DNA from: Sipunculus nudus
Taxonomy: Eukaryota > Annelida > Sipuncula > Golfingiida > Sipunculidae
Direction: 5' to 3'
Length of the DNA stretch: 64,000 nt
NCBI GenBank assembly: GCA_026874595.1
Contig: CM049318.1
Coordinates: forward strand, 57,023,750-57,087,749
Shown here: positions 16,681 to 29,238 of the stretch, one piece after another
Layout of the letters: each line of letters starts with the position of its first letter
How positions within the stretch are numbered: position 1 is the first letter of the stretch
Position numbers and translations under genes: made by a program
The notes under the pieces: model-generated
What the model was told of the DNA's origin: nothing
Databases searched by the model: none
The model's input: only the letters and a program-made list of their open reading frames with translations

Positions 16681-17506
16681 AGTATTCATTGAACTTTCCA
16701 CTGGATTCCTCTTCTGTTAAATATGAAACTTAATGAATAAGCTATGATTGGCAAGTACTTTGTCATATTACCACCTGCAAGATCCCATTGCTCGTTAATA
16801 TAAGGAGCTATCATGGCTGAAAATGATAATGTACAAATAAAAAATGATTCGTATAAGCGTGTGTTAGTCTGTATCGTATTTTAAATTAACTGTTATTCTT
16901 ATACCACTGTCAGGCATATTTGGTTTAGACAGATCAGTATCTTATAAACTGTTGAAAGTAACTGTTCTTGTGTCAATGGGAATGACAGGTGTATACGGTT
17001 ATTATAGTGAATATAGGCCTACTGTTCTTTTATAAAAATTATGTACATCAATGCAAATACGCAAATTTCCTTTATGATATGTTCCTTTTCATTGGAATAA
17101 ATTGTGGGTTGAAAAGTCATATGATTAAAATTTAGAGGATTCTAAATATATGTAATTAGAAAAATTTGCCATTTCAAAACTTAAACTTAAATTTTCATAT
17201 GTCTGCATATAACAGACTTGGCGCTTCAAGAGTAGGCAGTCAGGTAAGACGGGCTCCGCTTTTATGTTCATTTTTTGGTAGTTATAATGGTTTATACCTT
17301 ATAATATTTACACAGCTATATTCAGGTAACCTCAGCAATGTGTATACAACTTTTCTAAGTAAACTTTGGAATATTTTATTAGATATTTTTATAACTCAAT
17401 TTCCTCTGTAATACTGTAGCTAGTTGTAACGGTTCACTGCACTCGCCGATTCGAGCTGATCGCTGTCCAGGGCCCCTTTATTCAATAAAATTCAATAGGT
17501 GACCTA

Positions 17507-18466
17507 ATGGCAGGTAAAAAATGACGGCAAAGGTTGGACGAGTGCGTCCGAAGCCAAAACAACTGGTGCCATTCCAAAGAACAGTATCAAAAGGTTCTTG
17601 AGTGACAGCTCATCAAACTCACCCATCCAAACACCAAAAAACAAAACACAAATGACAGCGTTGAAGATCTGGACCCGCATCCACATTCTCCAAGTACGAT
17701 TCCATCAGATATTGAGGGCCACCGCCTTGAATCCCAAAAATTTACTCACTACCTGACCGAGGCACTTGGAACGGACTCTGTGCAAATCGCATTGAAAAAT
17801 ATTATCGATGCAGCTGTAAGTGCCAAAACTAAAGTGCTTGAAGATCGTGTCAGTGTACTGGAAGGCCAGGTTACCTCTTTGAGTAACACAATTGAGTCAC
17901 TCCAAATTCAGATTGACCATCAGCAACAATACTCTCGAAGAACCTCACTTCGAATAATAAACGATTGGCTAGAAGAAAAAAATGAAAATACAGACCAAAA
18001 GGTTATAGACCTGGGCCAAACATTCTTGAACGTTGATATTGACATTAATGGCATTGATCGATCACACCGTGTAGGAAAACCACAGGGAAATGAAAACCCC
18101 AGGCCCATCCTGGTTAAATTTGTCTCCCACCGTGCACGATCTAAAATGATACGAGCACGCACGAAACTCAAGTTTGCGGGTACTGAAACGAGAAATATCT
18201 TCATTAATGAAGACTTAACTCAGACCCGCCAACAAATGTTCAAGGAAGCGAGGTTACTAAAACGCGAAGGACTGATCTCAGACTGCTGGACAACAAACGG
18301 AAATATTACCATACGAGACCATAAAACGAAGGTGTTCTTTTTCACGAATCCTCGAATCCTTAACTCTTGGGCGGACGAGCTACAAGCGAACCCTCCCCAG
18401 CAGTACGCAAGTACAGCGACACCTGAGTTCTCTACATCTACTACAGGAGATTATATTCACAGTTGA
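17507..18466 (+). pseudogene. LINE ORF1 protein (L1-type RNA-binding chaperone), frame broken near its start
   Basis: The best open part (from 17606, with clear sense from 17651 to 18466) encodes a coiled coil (VLEDRVSVLEGQVTSLSN) and then an L1 ORF1-like RNA-binding region with QQYSRRTSLRI, IDRSHRVGKP, RPILVKFVSH and INEDLTQTRQQM. A probable ATG lies at 17507, but its frame is interrupted and the sense frame changes near 17650. The protein would coat LINE RNA in the cytoplasm and help target-primed reverse transcription. Immediately after its stop, a 23-base unit is repeated twice (18461-18506). Family call is good; the copy is damaged at the N-terminus only. Confidence 0.75.
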
Positions 18467-18954
18467 TAATATTCCAAAATGCAGTTGATAATATTCCAAA
18501 AATGCAGTTTTCATCCTTAATAAATATTACTTTTAAGCCACACTCAGACCAAGTCTGGCAATTATATTCTTGATAAATAGCGGAGCCTGTCAAGCCTGAT
18601 ATCCCACCATAAAATATCTTCCCTAATTCCTTCTCTCCCACAAATTGAGAAGATTATCATCAACTTTCACACAATCTCCACTTTCTGTCACATACATACG
18701 TATTGTATTTATTTAAAATGTGTACGTTTGAAAAACAAATTAATCAAAATCGGACCACTGAAGGATAATGCTTTTGAGGCGCAAACAACTTTATGTATAT
18801 TCATGATTTTGTACACATGCGCTAGATACATTATTCAATATGTTACCATGATACCAGATGTCACTTTAACTTATCTCACATGTCCTGCATTGAATGTCAC
18901 AAAATACTTACTTGTACAAAACATATTTACACTTAATGTTAAATTTCACCATAA

Positions 18955-19600
18955 ATAGTTTCATTGTTAGAGGGCTGCAAAATAAATTGAAAAGAAGGAG
19001 AGCATTCCTTTGGTTAAAACAGTAAAAAAAAAATCCGTCACATTTCACAAGAGACTCACGGTCACACAAGTAATGAAAATACATGGACACATGAATGGGG
19101 TTCCGGAATTATTTTTAGCCATGGTGCGAGGAACAGTAGAGGAGTAGCGATGATGTGGTCACAGGATTTAAATATTGTTATATCGAACAGTGTAAAGAAT
19201 TTAGATGGTCGTCTGTTAATTGTAGAATGTTTGATAGATGATACGCCATTAATTTTATGTAATGTATTCTTTCCTACTAAAGATCATCCTGCTGACCAAC
19301 TTGCTTTTATAAAGAGACTCAGGGAATATCTGGAACCGTACACTGATGAAACAATTATACTTGGAGGTGATTTGAATATGACCCTGAACCCTAAACTAGA
19401 TAAAGTAGGAGGCCGAGTTGAATCACCAAGTCAGGCAGCAAAATCATTAATTATTTTAATGAAGAAATACTCTTTTATTGATACTTGGCGGATGTTACAT
19501 CCTGAAGTTCAGGGATACACCAGAGTTCAATTTAATCAAAGAATTTCTTCACGGATATATCTTTTTTTAATTTCAAAAGTATTGTGCCACATATTTTGAC
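18955..19600 (+). pseudogene. LINE ORF2, endonuclease domain
   Basis: The sense frame changes before about 19140 and is then open from 19150 to 19599. The upstream part holds remnants reading QETHGHTSN and NSRGVAM in a different frame. The open part includes LIVECLIDDTPLILCNVFFP (strand region), ETIILGGDLNMTLNPKLDKV, with the Gly-Gly-Asp-x-Asn motif of the apurinic-type LINE endonuclease, and SFIDTWRMLHPEVQGYTRV, the usual Asp-x-Trp block. This domain nicks target DNA. The frame is lost again at about 19560. Between ORF1 and this part (18507-18954) no gene is seen. Confidence 0.75.
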
Positions 19601-20490
19601 ATCGGATATAAAACCTTCTACTTTTTCAGATCATAGCCTTATATACATTACCTTTAAAGGCAAATTAGATGCCCAGAGAGGTAAGGGTAACTACAAGTTT
19701 AACAATGAGCTACTTAAAGACGAAGATTATGTAAAGAACATAAAACAATTTATTCTAGATTTAAGAGAAAAAAATATAAACATATGGAAAACAAACATAC
19801 TGGTTGGGACACAATAAAATGCAAGAGATAAGAGGATATACCATTCATTATTCAAAGAGACAGACTAGACAAAGAAAGAAGAAAGAAGAAATGCTCACCA
19901 AAGAATTTAAAGAATTTACTGCTAAAGCTAATAAATATCCGGAGAACGAAAATTATCAATTACATGTAACACAATCGAAGTCTGAACTAGATACCTTGTA
20001 CGATTTGAAAACAAAAGGCGCCATTATTAGATCACGGAAACGTTGGTATGAACAGGGAGGAAAGAACACCAAATATTTCCTATCACTAGAAAAGAGAAAT
20101 AGTATAAATAAAACAATAACCGTACTTGAAACAGAAAATAAAGACCTGACTGATAATTCACAGATATTAAAAGAGTGTCATAGATACTTTGGTAATATTT
20201 ATAAATTACAAAACAAGAATAGCAAACACCAGGGAACCTTGCCATTTTTTAATCAGTTTACTACACCCAAACTTGCTGATATTGATTTAAATAAATTATC
20301 CGCCCCAATTTCAACTCAAGAATGCTTACATGCTTTAAAACAATTTAAACCAGGGAAAAGTCCCGAAATGGATCACTTTACTGCCGAATTTTATTTGCGC
20401 TTTTGGGACTTTCTGTCTGAACCATTTATTCAGTGTCTTAATTACTCGCATGATAAGGGTTTTTTGTCTATTGAACAAATAAAGGCGTGA
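19584..20490 (+). pseudogene. LINE ORF2, region between endonuclease and reverse transcriptase
   Basis: Two open pieces (19584-19817 and 19804-20490) overlap in different frames. They include SDHSLIYITFKG, the conserved SDH-type end of the endonuclease, then a basic linker with RSRKRWYEQGGKNTKYFLSL, which is the RW-x-E-x-G-x-KNTKYF block before the RT in L1-type elements. Near the end is LKQFKPGKSPEMDHFTAEFY, the GKSPG-x-DG-like block with two changed residues. A stop at 20488 breaks the frame. Confidence 0.75.
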
Positions 20491-21632
20491 TATCCTTAAT
20501 TCTCAAAAAGAATAAAAATAAAAAACTATTTAAAAAATGGGGGCCAATCTCTTTGCTCCCTGTGGATTACAAAATCATAGCTAAAACCATATCAAATCGA
20601 CTTAAACCCCTGCTCAAATAACTTATTCACCCAAATCAAACCGGATTCGTCCCTGGCAGGTACATAGGAGAAAACATAAGGATAATTGAAGAAATTTTCA
20701 ACCTTTCTGAAACAGCTAACCAGGCTAATATATTATAACTAATTGATTTTGAAACCGCTTTTGATACTTTAAAATGGAACTTTCTGTGGTCAGCATTAAA
20801 AGAGTACAATATTCCAAACCAATTCATCTCATGGGTGAATACTCTGTACAAGGATGTATACAGTTGTGTACAGAATAATGGATATATGTCACAATTCTTT
20901 CCTATACAAAGGAGGGTGAGACAGGGATGTCCCCTGTCACCCATTTTATTTATACTAGCAGTTGAATTACTGGCAATAAATATCAGAAATAATAAGAAAA
21001 TCAAAGGAATTAAATTGAGCATTGTCGAAATAAAACTCTCACAGTTAGCAGATGACACCACGTGCTTCGTAGAAAATATATCCTCTGCAAAAGTATTATT
21101 AGATACTTTAAACTTATTTGAACATTGTTCAGGTTTAAAAGCCAATATGGACAAAACAGAAGCGAAATGGGTTGGTTGTAGAGTAGGAAAAGAAGATGGA
21201 GACTTACCTGTGAGATGGTGCACGGGAAAATTAAAGACATTAGGAATTACATTTTGTTGGACAGAGTGTGAGACGATAAAATATAATATAGAGGAGCGGA
21301 TAGGGAAATGGAAACACTACTCAGTGCCTGAAAAAAAACGATCACTCACGCTATATGGAAAAATAATTCTGGTCAAAACCTTGGGAGTGTCTCAACTCTT
21401 ATATCTCATGTCCATGTTTCACATTCCTAATGACTATATTTTAAAGGCTCAAAAAATAATCAACTGTTTTATTTGGAATGATCGACCGCCGAAAATCAAA
21501 TATAGTGTGATGGTTAAAAAACTCAACGAAGGTGGTATGAAACATATAGATTTAGATACACAAAATCGAGCCTTGAAATTGACCTGGGTAAAACGTACTC
21601 TCAGCGGTCAGTACCAACTCTTGAATCGCTAA
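20491..21632 (+). pseudogene. LINE ORF2, reverse transcriptase domain
   Basis: RT blocks appear in order, crossed by stops before 20835: a GFVPGRYIGENIR block at about 20643, LIDFETAFD at about 20740, then an open part 20835-21632 with RRVRQGCPLSPILFILAVEL (20913-20972) and LSQLADDTTCF (21037-21070), the catalytic Ala-Asp-Asp box in the form typical of L1/Tx1. The thumb region WKHYSVPEKKRSLTLYGKI follows. The copy is inactive because of upstream stops. Confidence 0.85.
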
Positions 21633-21744
21633 TCGATTCGTACTTCAACAATAAATTCATGTTATTCCGAGATATCTTGCGAAGTAGATGCTTTTTTACC
21701 ATGCCAGTTGCACTTCCAATGTTCTATAAGATATTCTAAAGTCA

Positions 21745-22660
21745 TTGAAACAATTCAAACAAAACATGTCCCCCACAAACGTGGGTGATGTACGAACCGA
21801 AATGATTTGGTATAATCCACACGTGTCACTACCAAATAACAAGACTCTGTTTTATTCGCACTGGTATAATGCAGGAATATGTTTCTTAGATGATATCTAC
21901 GACAGCAAAGGAAATGTACTGTCGATGGAGCAACTGAGTTTAAATTATAATATGAAAACTAACTTTATAGAATATTACTCCGTAGTACACTCGATACCAA
22001 AGACATGGAAAACTAAGTTACATTCTAGTAGAGATGAGAGTCTAAATAGTGATAATAATAATTATACCAAAAACTACACACCAACCAGCCTAAATTATGT
22101 GAGCAAAGGGAAAAGTAAACTGTTGTACAATCATTTCATACAATCAAAATATGAAGAGGCCACATCTCTTTTAACATGGCAAATACACTATCATATAACA
22201 GTGGAGGACTTTAACAAAGCTATCAGTCGAGTCAGAAATTTTTTTAGACAGTATTAAGCTACAAGATTTCCATTTCAAATTTGTGCATAATATTATTTCT
22301 TATAATGAAAGGTTTTATTGTCAAAAACTGATTGAAAAGCCAACGTGTAACATCTGCAAGACCGAGAAAGAATCATTAGAACATAGGTTCTTCAACTGTA
22401 TATTTATGGAAGAATTCTGGAAATCATTTAGTCATCTCTGGAAAGTCTTTAGTAAACAATGTACTTTCTTAATAACAGTTGATAAAATCTTCTTCGGCTA
22501 CTACGAAGACAAAGACCACGCACGAACTGAGCAACTGAATTATTTAATAATACACGCAAAATACTTTATTCATAGACAGAAATGTCTGTTGAATTTATTG
22601 TTTTATCAAATATATTTTGGTTTAATTAAAAATGAAAAAAAAAACAATTCTCATGAATAA
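21745..22660 (+). pseudogene. LINE ORF2, C-terminal region with zinc knuckle
   Basis: Two open pieces (21745-22257 and 22283-22660) continue the ORF2 C-terminus after a frame change. The second holds CNICKTEKESLEHRFFNC, a C-x2-C-x7-H-x4-C knuckle found near the end of L1/Tx1 ORF2 proteins and needed for RNA binding. The 3' untranslated part runs to about 23195, followed by an A-rich tail. Confidence 0.7.
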
Positions 22661-23339
22661 AGGCTTAGAGAAGAAACATTTTGAAACGTGGCACAGTTTG
22701 GCCCTATACATTGAAGAGAAATATGATGAAGGGACAATTTAAGGAAATAAAATGTGCAATATGCAAGTGCATGTAATACTTCATATGTATTCTTTGTTTT
22801 GTTCGATTTGGATATGCCCTTTTCATTTATGGTTTGTTCATTTGGTGATGGCATTTTGCGAATAGGCAATAGGTGTAAAACCTAGGAATATATTGTGTTA
22901 ATAAACATGCAGGTGTATGTCATAGGTTTGTGTATGTATATAATTAATTCGTTAAAGTATGTATATGCACGGATATGTTCGTAACATGTTGAAACCGGGA
23001 GTTATATGACTAGAGTAAAATGTTAAGTTTCTGTCGAACACTATTCCTTAATTGTATTGTGCATGTTTTTTTGTTTGTTTATTCTTCTTAATTAATGTAA
23101 CTCGGACAGGCATGTAATGAGTTACAATAAATATATGTTATGCCAATGATGAAACGTACAACAGAACAAATGAATTACTGGTGATATATTCTGAGGCATA
23201 AAAAAAGAGAAGAAAGAAAAAAAAATAAAAATAAAAATATAACAGAGTTTGTAAATTGTTGTGTCAGAAACCATTTCATCGAGAGACGCTCTCAATTTGC
23301 TACATATTGTTGTTTATTTCCACTGATTGTGTAAAATAT

Positions 23340-24010
23340 CTACAGAGATGAATCTGTACGGACCGAAAACATCATTTAGAGAACCCAGACAGTCAAAATA
23401 GGCACAAATTGTTAAATTTAGAATCATTTCACAAAATACCAATTAAATTCCTTTGCAAATCCCATTGGAAACCTAATATTAGGTCATGAAGACCTATATC
23501 CTGCAAGGCACCGGACGAAAACATGATTTGAGCACCTTGAACGTCAGATGGATGCATATTGTGTGCATTAGGCCTAGAATCTTCAAATGCAACTTCCAGA
23601 GAGGTCCTGGGTCACTGTGATCTTTATTCTTATAGATATAGGAAAAAAGACGTCAGTTTAGCACCCTGAATATCAAATAAGCATAAATCGTATTTGTTAG
23701 GCCTAAAATCTTCCAACGCAACATCCAGGGATGTTCTCGGCAAATCTTTTTTAGACTTTGAAATTAGGTCCAAAACTTCTACCTGTACATCCAGAGAGAT
23801 TTTGGGCAAATACCATTGAAAAAAATAGAATTAGGTCATAGTGACCTATATTCTGCAAGGTTAAAGCCAAAAACATTTTATGAACACCTTGAACGTCAGA
23901 CTGGTAGAAAATGTATGCATTAGGTTTAGATTCTCCTGATACAACATCCAGAGGGGCCCTGGGCAAATCTCAAAATTAGGTCAATTATATTCGGCAAGTT
24001 ATTAGCCAGG
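23340..24010 (+). repeat. Degenerate long-period tandem repeat
   Basis: The block ATTAGGTCATGAAGACCTAT followed by a Cys-poor AT-rich stretch occurs at 23478 and, slightly changed, at 23830, about 350 bases apart. Within each, half-units recur (AAAACATGATTTGAGCACC and relatives at about 23363, 23516, 23645 and 23868; CATCCAGAG-type ends at about 23590, 23725, 23790 and 23945). This gives about four diverged units of 120-180 bases. No coding potential is seen. Confidence 0.6.
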
Positions 24011-24656
24011 AGCATGATTATGTGTACACTGGCAGTCCCTCTATCAATTGTTCAAGGTTCCTCAACAAATATTGTTCACCAGATCATAACATCAATACTT
24101 AACTATGTCACATTCTGACATAACTATGGCAATTATGGTACTTAGCCACTCTAGTATACAGACACATGTCCTTATATATAAATGACCATTTGTTGTTGAA
24201 TCCGGAAAATCTATTAAAGAGGGTGGGACTATTCCTTGGTAACATTTGAATTCGAGTAGAAACGATAACGAGAGTAATGATTACGAGAATACACTGTCAT
24301 CCATTCCAACCGGAATATTAGTTCAACTGAAGAAATTTTTTCCATATAGCTTTGTAACAAATCTGGCGGTACGCTTTTGGATTTTTCGCAGTCGTTGCTG
24401 GAGCAATGCCTTTTGCACAGGCATGTCAAATGGTCAGATAGTAGTCAATATGACTTTATTTTAAAGGATTGTATAAAGTACGTTGAGTCGCTCGAGGTTA
24501 AAACTTGGTCAAGCTCACGTTATATTTAATAAAATTTTAGAACTACACAAACATGTAATTAACTTTCCCCAGTCATTATAAAATGATATTAATGGGAAGG
24601 AGCTGGTGGTTATTTAAACATTTTCACTGAATCATAAATGAAAATATAACAAATTA

Positions 24657-24685
24657 TGTGTATATATATATATATATATATATAA
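24657..24685. repeat. (TA)n microsatellite
   Basis: A short pure TA array. The surrounding 24011-26146 is AT-rich and holds no gene that I can support. Confidence 0.9.
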
Positions 24686-26146
24686 AAAATTATTTAAGAA
24701 ATATCACAGAATGTTTGTAAAATCATACTCCTACTCATATAGGGAATTATGAAATCTTCATTTACTTGCGGGTATGAGTGAGTTTCAATATGTCACTAGA
24801 ACAAACCTCTGCATTTTAGAACTGCATAAATTCAGAATTACAACTGAACATTACAACAGAATTTATAACTGCACCAAAAGGGGTCAAATGCACCTTAGTA
24901 TATACATAGCTTAAGCGATATAAAAGTGTTTTAATATTGTAATTGGTTTATACAATGTGACCTGTATATATACTTTTGTTAATATCCTAGTGTGAATTAC
25001 AAGGAACCAATACATTCACAAATTAAACTAGGGTATACAAATAAAATATAATTTCATACCTGACGCCAAAGAAAGATACAACATCCAGGTCATGTACGAC
25101 CACATGGCTAGAGTATCTCCTCTTCAGTATGAAGCTACAAAAGTAAACCAGACTGGTCAAAACACTGTCGAATATCCCCATCCTGAAAAGTCACCCTCGA
25201 TCTCTGATTAATATACATTAAGCATTCTGTGAAAAATATGTAACCAACCCGGTTTGGGTAGCATCAGGATATTTCATTTGGCATAATAAAAATATGTTTG
25301 CCCTATAACAATCGGTAAGAATAAACACAACATGCAGAAAAACGAAATTAGAATAACTTTTTAAAACTGCTAATAGTCTTATTTTAAAAATGTAAGTTTA
25401 AAGTCAAATTTTAGTCAAATGCAATTTTAAATCCTTAAGACTGGACTGACGAATTACAGTTAGGTACACAGCATAGATACTGCATTGTCAAGATATTTTT
25501 GTACAGTTTTTCCCGCAGGGCACAGATCCCTAGCCATCTAACCTACTACTTGCATGTTCTCCCATGCATTGATGTGAAATCTACTATTGGAAACCCTTTT
25601 ATTTTGCAACCGAGCATAAATAATGACGAAAATCAGTTATTAGATTGAGTTCTTTTGATTGTTTTATAAAAAGCTTGAAACCTTAATTTGTGTGCCATTG
25701 TTTTTATGTGGAACTCATAACTTCAAAATGTGACACCAAAAATATATGAGCTTTGTTTTCCAGGTAAAATCTGCGAATATATAGGATTTTTGTTTACCGC
25801 ATAACCTTGGTATAGAATTTATAAGAAACTTAGATTTTTGTGAACCCCATATATTTTGAATAACTGCTTTTCTTTTCTTCAAATTTGAAACACACATTGT
25901 TTTCACGTAGATGATGGGTAAGTTCATAAATTTGTCACCTTGATCCTATTGGCCTTGTCAAGTGTCAGTAGGGCACGTGCGTTATTCATTTATAAATGCG
26001 TCTCCTGCCGGATGTTTTCCACTATGAATTCGATGATTTTATTTCTTCGTCGCAGATGCTCATACTAAAAGACCGTGAAATGTTGCCCTACTGCGTTATC
26101 TTGGTAATCGTTTACAGAATGAGGATAAATTAAAATTAAAATGTCG

Positions 26147-27090
26147 CAGGTATAGTCCGTTTCAGCTAATTAGGGCGATGGGATGTGCAAGAATATCACC
26201 TCAGCCCAGTCACTGTCCCTTGGGGGCAATTAATGGCTGATACGCATCACTCCTCTTATCTTGTGGCTTTCCGAGTGGTGATGCATGTGTCAGAGTGATA
26301 TAAAAGAGTTCCACTAACAGTCATACAAGATAAGGGTCAATTCAGACATTTTCCCTTCACTTTTGAAATGATTAACATGCTTAAATCAGATCTTCAATCT
26401 ATAATCATGTGGGTTCCACAAAGTAGCATTGTTCCTATGCACACTTTTACTTCTGTTAAGTAGGTAATTAGCTGTGACCCTTGGACTGTCACAGCCCAGG
26501 TGGTCACTCCAGCCCTGGATAGCTACAGTATGGGGAGCATCTCAAAATCGCAGTTCTGATGGAGAACATGTCATTATTCCACTTACTTCACTTAATCATT
26601 ATTTCATTTATTGCAGTAATATTTTATACTACTTTACCGGCCCCTAACATCTAACTCAGGTTTTAAATGACCTGTAGATAACCCAGCACATGGTGAGTAC
26701 TGGCATGTTGCCTGTCATTTTGGTGGTATCATTACACTGATTCTGTTCACATGCTGTTTCTCTGACTTGAGTGTTGAATCATTTAACTTTATTTAGAGAC
26801 TGTGTCAACTTCAGAATTTCATTGTACTCTTGATACTTTTTTACTCATATATTTAAATTATTTGTGTGTAAACACAAATAATGGAGGAGCAACGTACACC
26901 AAAACAAATGCCTGTCATCCTGGTGTTACTAATTAAGCCATAGCACTTGTTTTGGTATACATCTGGTATATATGGCTGATATGAGATGGTCCCCCATCCC
27001 ACTGATTAGGGATGCCCCCATGAGAGGACTGCTGTTATGTCATGTAGGAACTACTTGCATCGGCCAACTTAGCTGAAACAGACTATAGTG
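26147..27090. mobile_element. Non-autonomous DNA transposon (MITE-like) with terminal inverted repeats
   Basis: The left end reads TATAGTCCGTTTCAGCTAA (26151-26169), and the reverse complement of 27070-27088 gives the same with one change (C to T). The match extends more loosely to about 33 bases, including a GGCGATG / GGCCGATG end. The unit is 944 bases, AT-rich, with no transposase frame, so it would depend on an enzyme in trans. No clear target-site duplication is seen, so the outer border could be off by a few bases. The left tip begins CAGG and the right tip CAC in the same orientation. Confidence 0.7.
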
Positions 27091-27488
27091 TATAATGCTT
27101 CCATGATAACATGCTTGACCATTATTTGAAAAGTACTTATAAATATTCATGAACATGTGTGACATGCACATGTACAATGCTTTAAACATTTTAAACTGAA
27201 GTACAAGCACAAATTACACAACCATCAATCCTGAATTACTGATATAGATGTAAACAACACAAAATGATTGTAGGTGATGCCACTAGTCTTGTGTACGATA
27301 AAGCAATCGAAGGTATATACGGACCTATAACATTTCAGGTAGATACTTCAAACCACTCTTGAGCTATGTGTACAGATATTTGAGGCAGGGGGTTGCCCCG
27401 AGAGAACCGGAACAAGTTGCCAGCTGCAGTTACAACACTCAGTGAACTTTTGACCTGCACTTGGCTGTACTTACTGAACTCTTGACCT

Positions 27489-27594
27489 GTTGCCTAATTT
27501 GATACAGTTGGCAGTCTGTCTAAGCTCTAAATAGAATCAAACTTGGCTTGTTGCCAAAACTGAAATAGCTTGCAGTCTGCCAAGCTCTTTATAG
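27489..27594 (+). repeat. Two-copy tandem repeat of about 61 bases
   Basis: GTTGCC-(AT-rich)-GCAGTCTGYCWAAGCTCT-like units start at 27489 and 27550 and both end in ATAG. They are diverged. The rest of 27091-28490 shows no gene that I can support. Confidence 0.5.
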
Positions 27595-28494
27595 GTACAG
27601 GCACAATATTTGCCTGTTGATAAATGTGTTTACACATACTGAAGGACTTTGGCTACAATGCATTTTTCAAGCTGACATATTCATATGTTTTTTTAACAAT
27701 TTTTTGGAGTAGTAACAGATGCCTATTGAAAGCAAAATCAAAATTCAGATATATTCTGTTCATGGATTAATCTTACATATAAGCTGGATATGGTATCCAA
27801 TTAATTATGTTGCCTGTACAGCTCTGCTTTTAAATCAGAGAGCTCAGTTCGGTAACACAATAAATCTACTAGCTTTGTTAAACAAAGTATCTCACAGTCC
27901 TTTCATTATTAAAGTTTCAATAATTCTGTCAAAAAACATGAAAGTAAAGTTGAACAAAGGCCACCTTAGAATAATTTTTGTGCAATGTTACATACGTTGA
28001 AACAACAGTTTTGTAGAAGAAGGTTATTGCAGCCCTCCGTTTAAATAGGCTTACTAAGGCCACAAGAACAACTTCAGCTTTCTGTGTCTTTACCAAAAAT
28101 AAATGAAACCAATCTATTCCTATATAATTGAATGAAGCTTCCCTAGGAAAATTCTTGTGCAAAATTAATCCATGCAGCTTGACAGTTTCATCATAAAACA
28201 GTTCATCATAAAATATTTTTAAGCTGAAAGAGGCTAAAATTACGTGCTTTTGTCCGTAAGAAAACTGGTGAATGTAGGTGGTTCCACAAAAACCTCAATT
28301 TCAGATATGAGTCATATGACCAACATTTGCACGAAACTTGATGATGCTAGCTCCTGTCTTTTCCAAGATTGTTATGTTAGTATATGCTTACTTGGCCAAA
28401 TGACTAGGTTCAAAATCCTATAACTCAGAATCATCAAACCCAAAGCATCTGAACAAATTTGAGAGAGCTCGTCTCTGGTTCGCTAAAAGTTATA

Positions 28495-28765
28495 CGTATT
28501 TACCCGTTTCTATGGCTCAGGATTCAAAGCCTGGAGATCGTGAGTTCGTTTCTCAGCCGAGGCAGTAAGATTTTTTTTACGGTCGGTCCCCAGGGTGAGC
28601 GCTCTGCATGCTTAATGGGGAGGCTGTATCCAACAGTCGTTGTTCACTCACAAACGAGTGTGCCCTTCGGGGGTTCCGCAGGACTGGTACATCGTACCTG
28701 GTTGACACCAGGATTATCGAGTATAAGCCCCTGTCACGTAGTCCGCGACTGGAATGGAACTCTCT
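28495..28765 (+). mobile_element. SINE-like element with tRNA-related head
   Basis: A box-A-like word TGGCTCAGGATT (about 28512) is followed about 35 bases later by a box-B-like word GAGTTCGTTTCTC (about 28544), as in tRNA-derived SINEs. Then comes a GC-richer body with CCTGGTTGACACCAGG (a hairpin, about 28698) and GTGTGCCCTTCGGGGGTTCC. It differs from the flanking AT-rich DNA. Box B is imperfect, so this is a candidate only. Confidence 0.45.
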
Positions 28766-29078
28766 AGATGTACATAGTATTTTGTTAAACAAACATTTAA
28801 ACAGTGGAGCAGGTTACCTCAACCCAAAAATATTTTAAAATGTGAGTGGGATGAAAGGTACTTTGCCCCCCCCCCGACACAGAAGATCAAAGTGTCAAAG
28901 TGTGAGGACTTAAGTGCAGACGAGATAACTCGACATGGCTACCCATTATAAAAGAATATATAATTTTTTTCATATTCATTTTATAAAATGAAGGTTGTTG
29001 ATGTGAACGGACAAACCATCGCATGAAAAAGCAAGCGGTGTCTCAATACCGTTTCTCTATTACCTTTGTTACGGAACA

Positions 29079-29200
29079 TAAAATTGGGGGCTCTGGTTGG
29101 GTTGCTTAATAATTTATTAGGCCTTGACCTGGACACATTGTTTTATCATACATTTTTTACAGGATTACATATTGTTTACAATACATTGTTTACAGGATTT
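29079..29200 (+). repeat. Left primer-binding site and leader of the gypsy element
   Basis: TGGGGGCTC begins at 29085, six bases after the LTR-end-like GGAACA. This is the first half of a primer-binding site complementary to the 3' end of proline tRNA; the second half is altered here. The leader that follows matches 34719-34850 (TTATTAGGCCTTGACCTGGA, then TGTTTTATCATA). Confidence 0.65.
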
Positions 29201-29238
29201 ATCTCAGTGGTTTTTGTTAGTGTTTTGAAATTTTAACA

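Larger units (their letters stand above)
17430..23250 (+). mobile_element. Decayed LINE of L1/Tx1 type
   Basis: A non-LTR retrotransposon with a 5' leader, ORF1 (17507-18466), a gap, ORF2 with endonuclease and reverse transcriptase (about 18955-22660), a 3' tail and a final A-rich tract at about 23197-23245. The ORF1 type (coiled coil plus RNA-binding domain), the endonuclease motif GGDLNM, the RT motifs RQGCPLSP and LADDTTCF and the C-terminal C-x2-C-x7-H-x4-C knuckle all point to the L1/Tx1 group. Several stops and frame changes in ORF2 make this copy inactive. It seems nearly full length. Target-site duplications were not resolved by eye. Confidence 0.85.

Noticed and set aside
23340-24010. 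CRISPR-like array
   Set aside because: Repeat units are long, diverged and without regular spacers, and the DNA is eukaryotic in character.
28505-28570. Possible tRNA gene
   Set aside because: Box A and box B words are present but box B is imperfect and no cloverleaf can be drawn; better explained as a SINE head.
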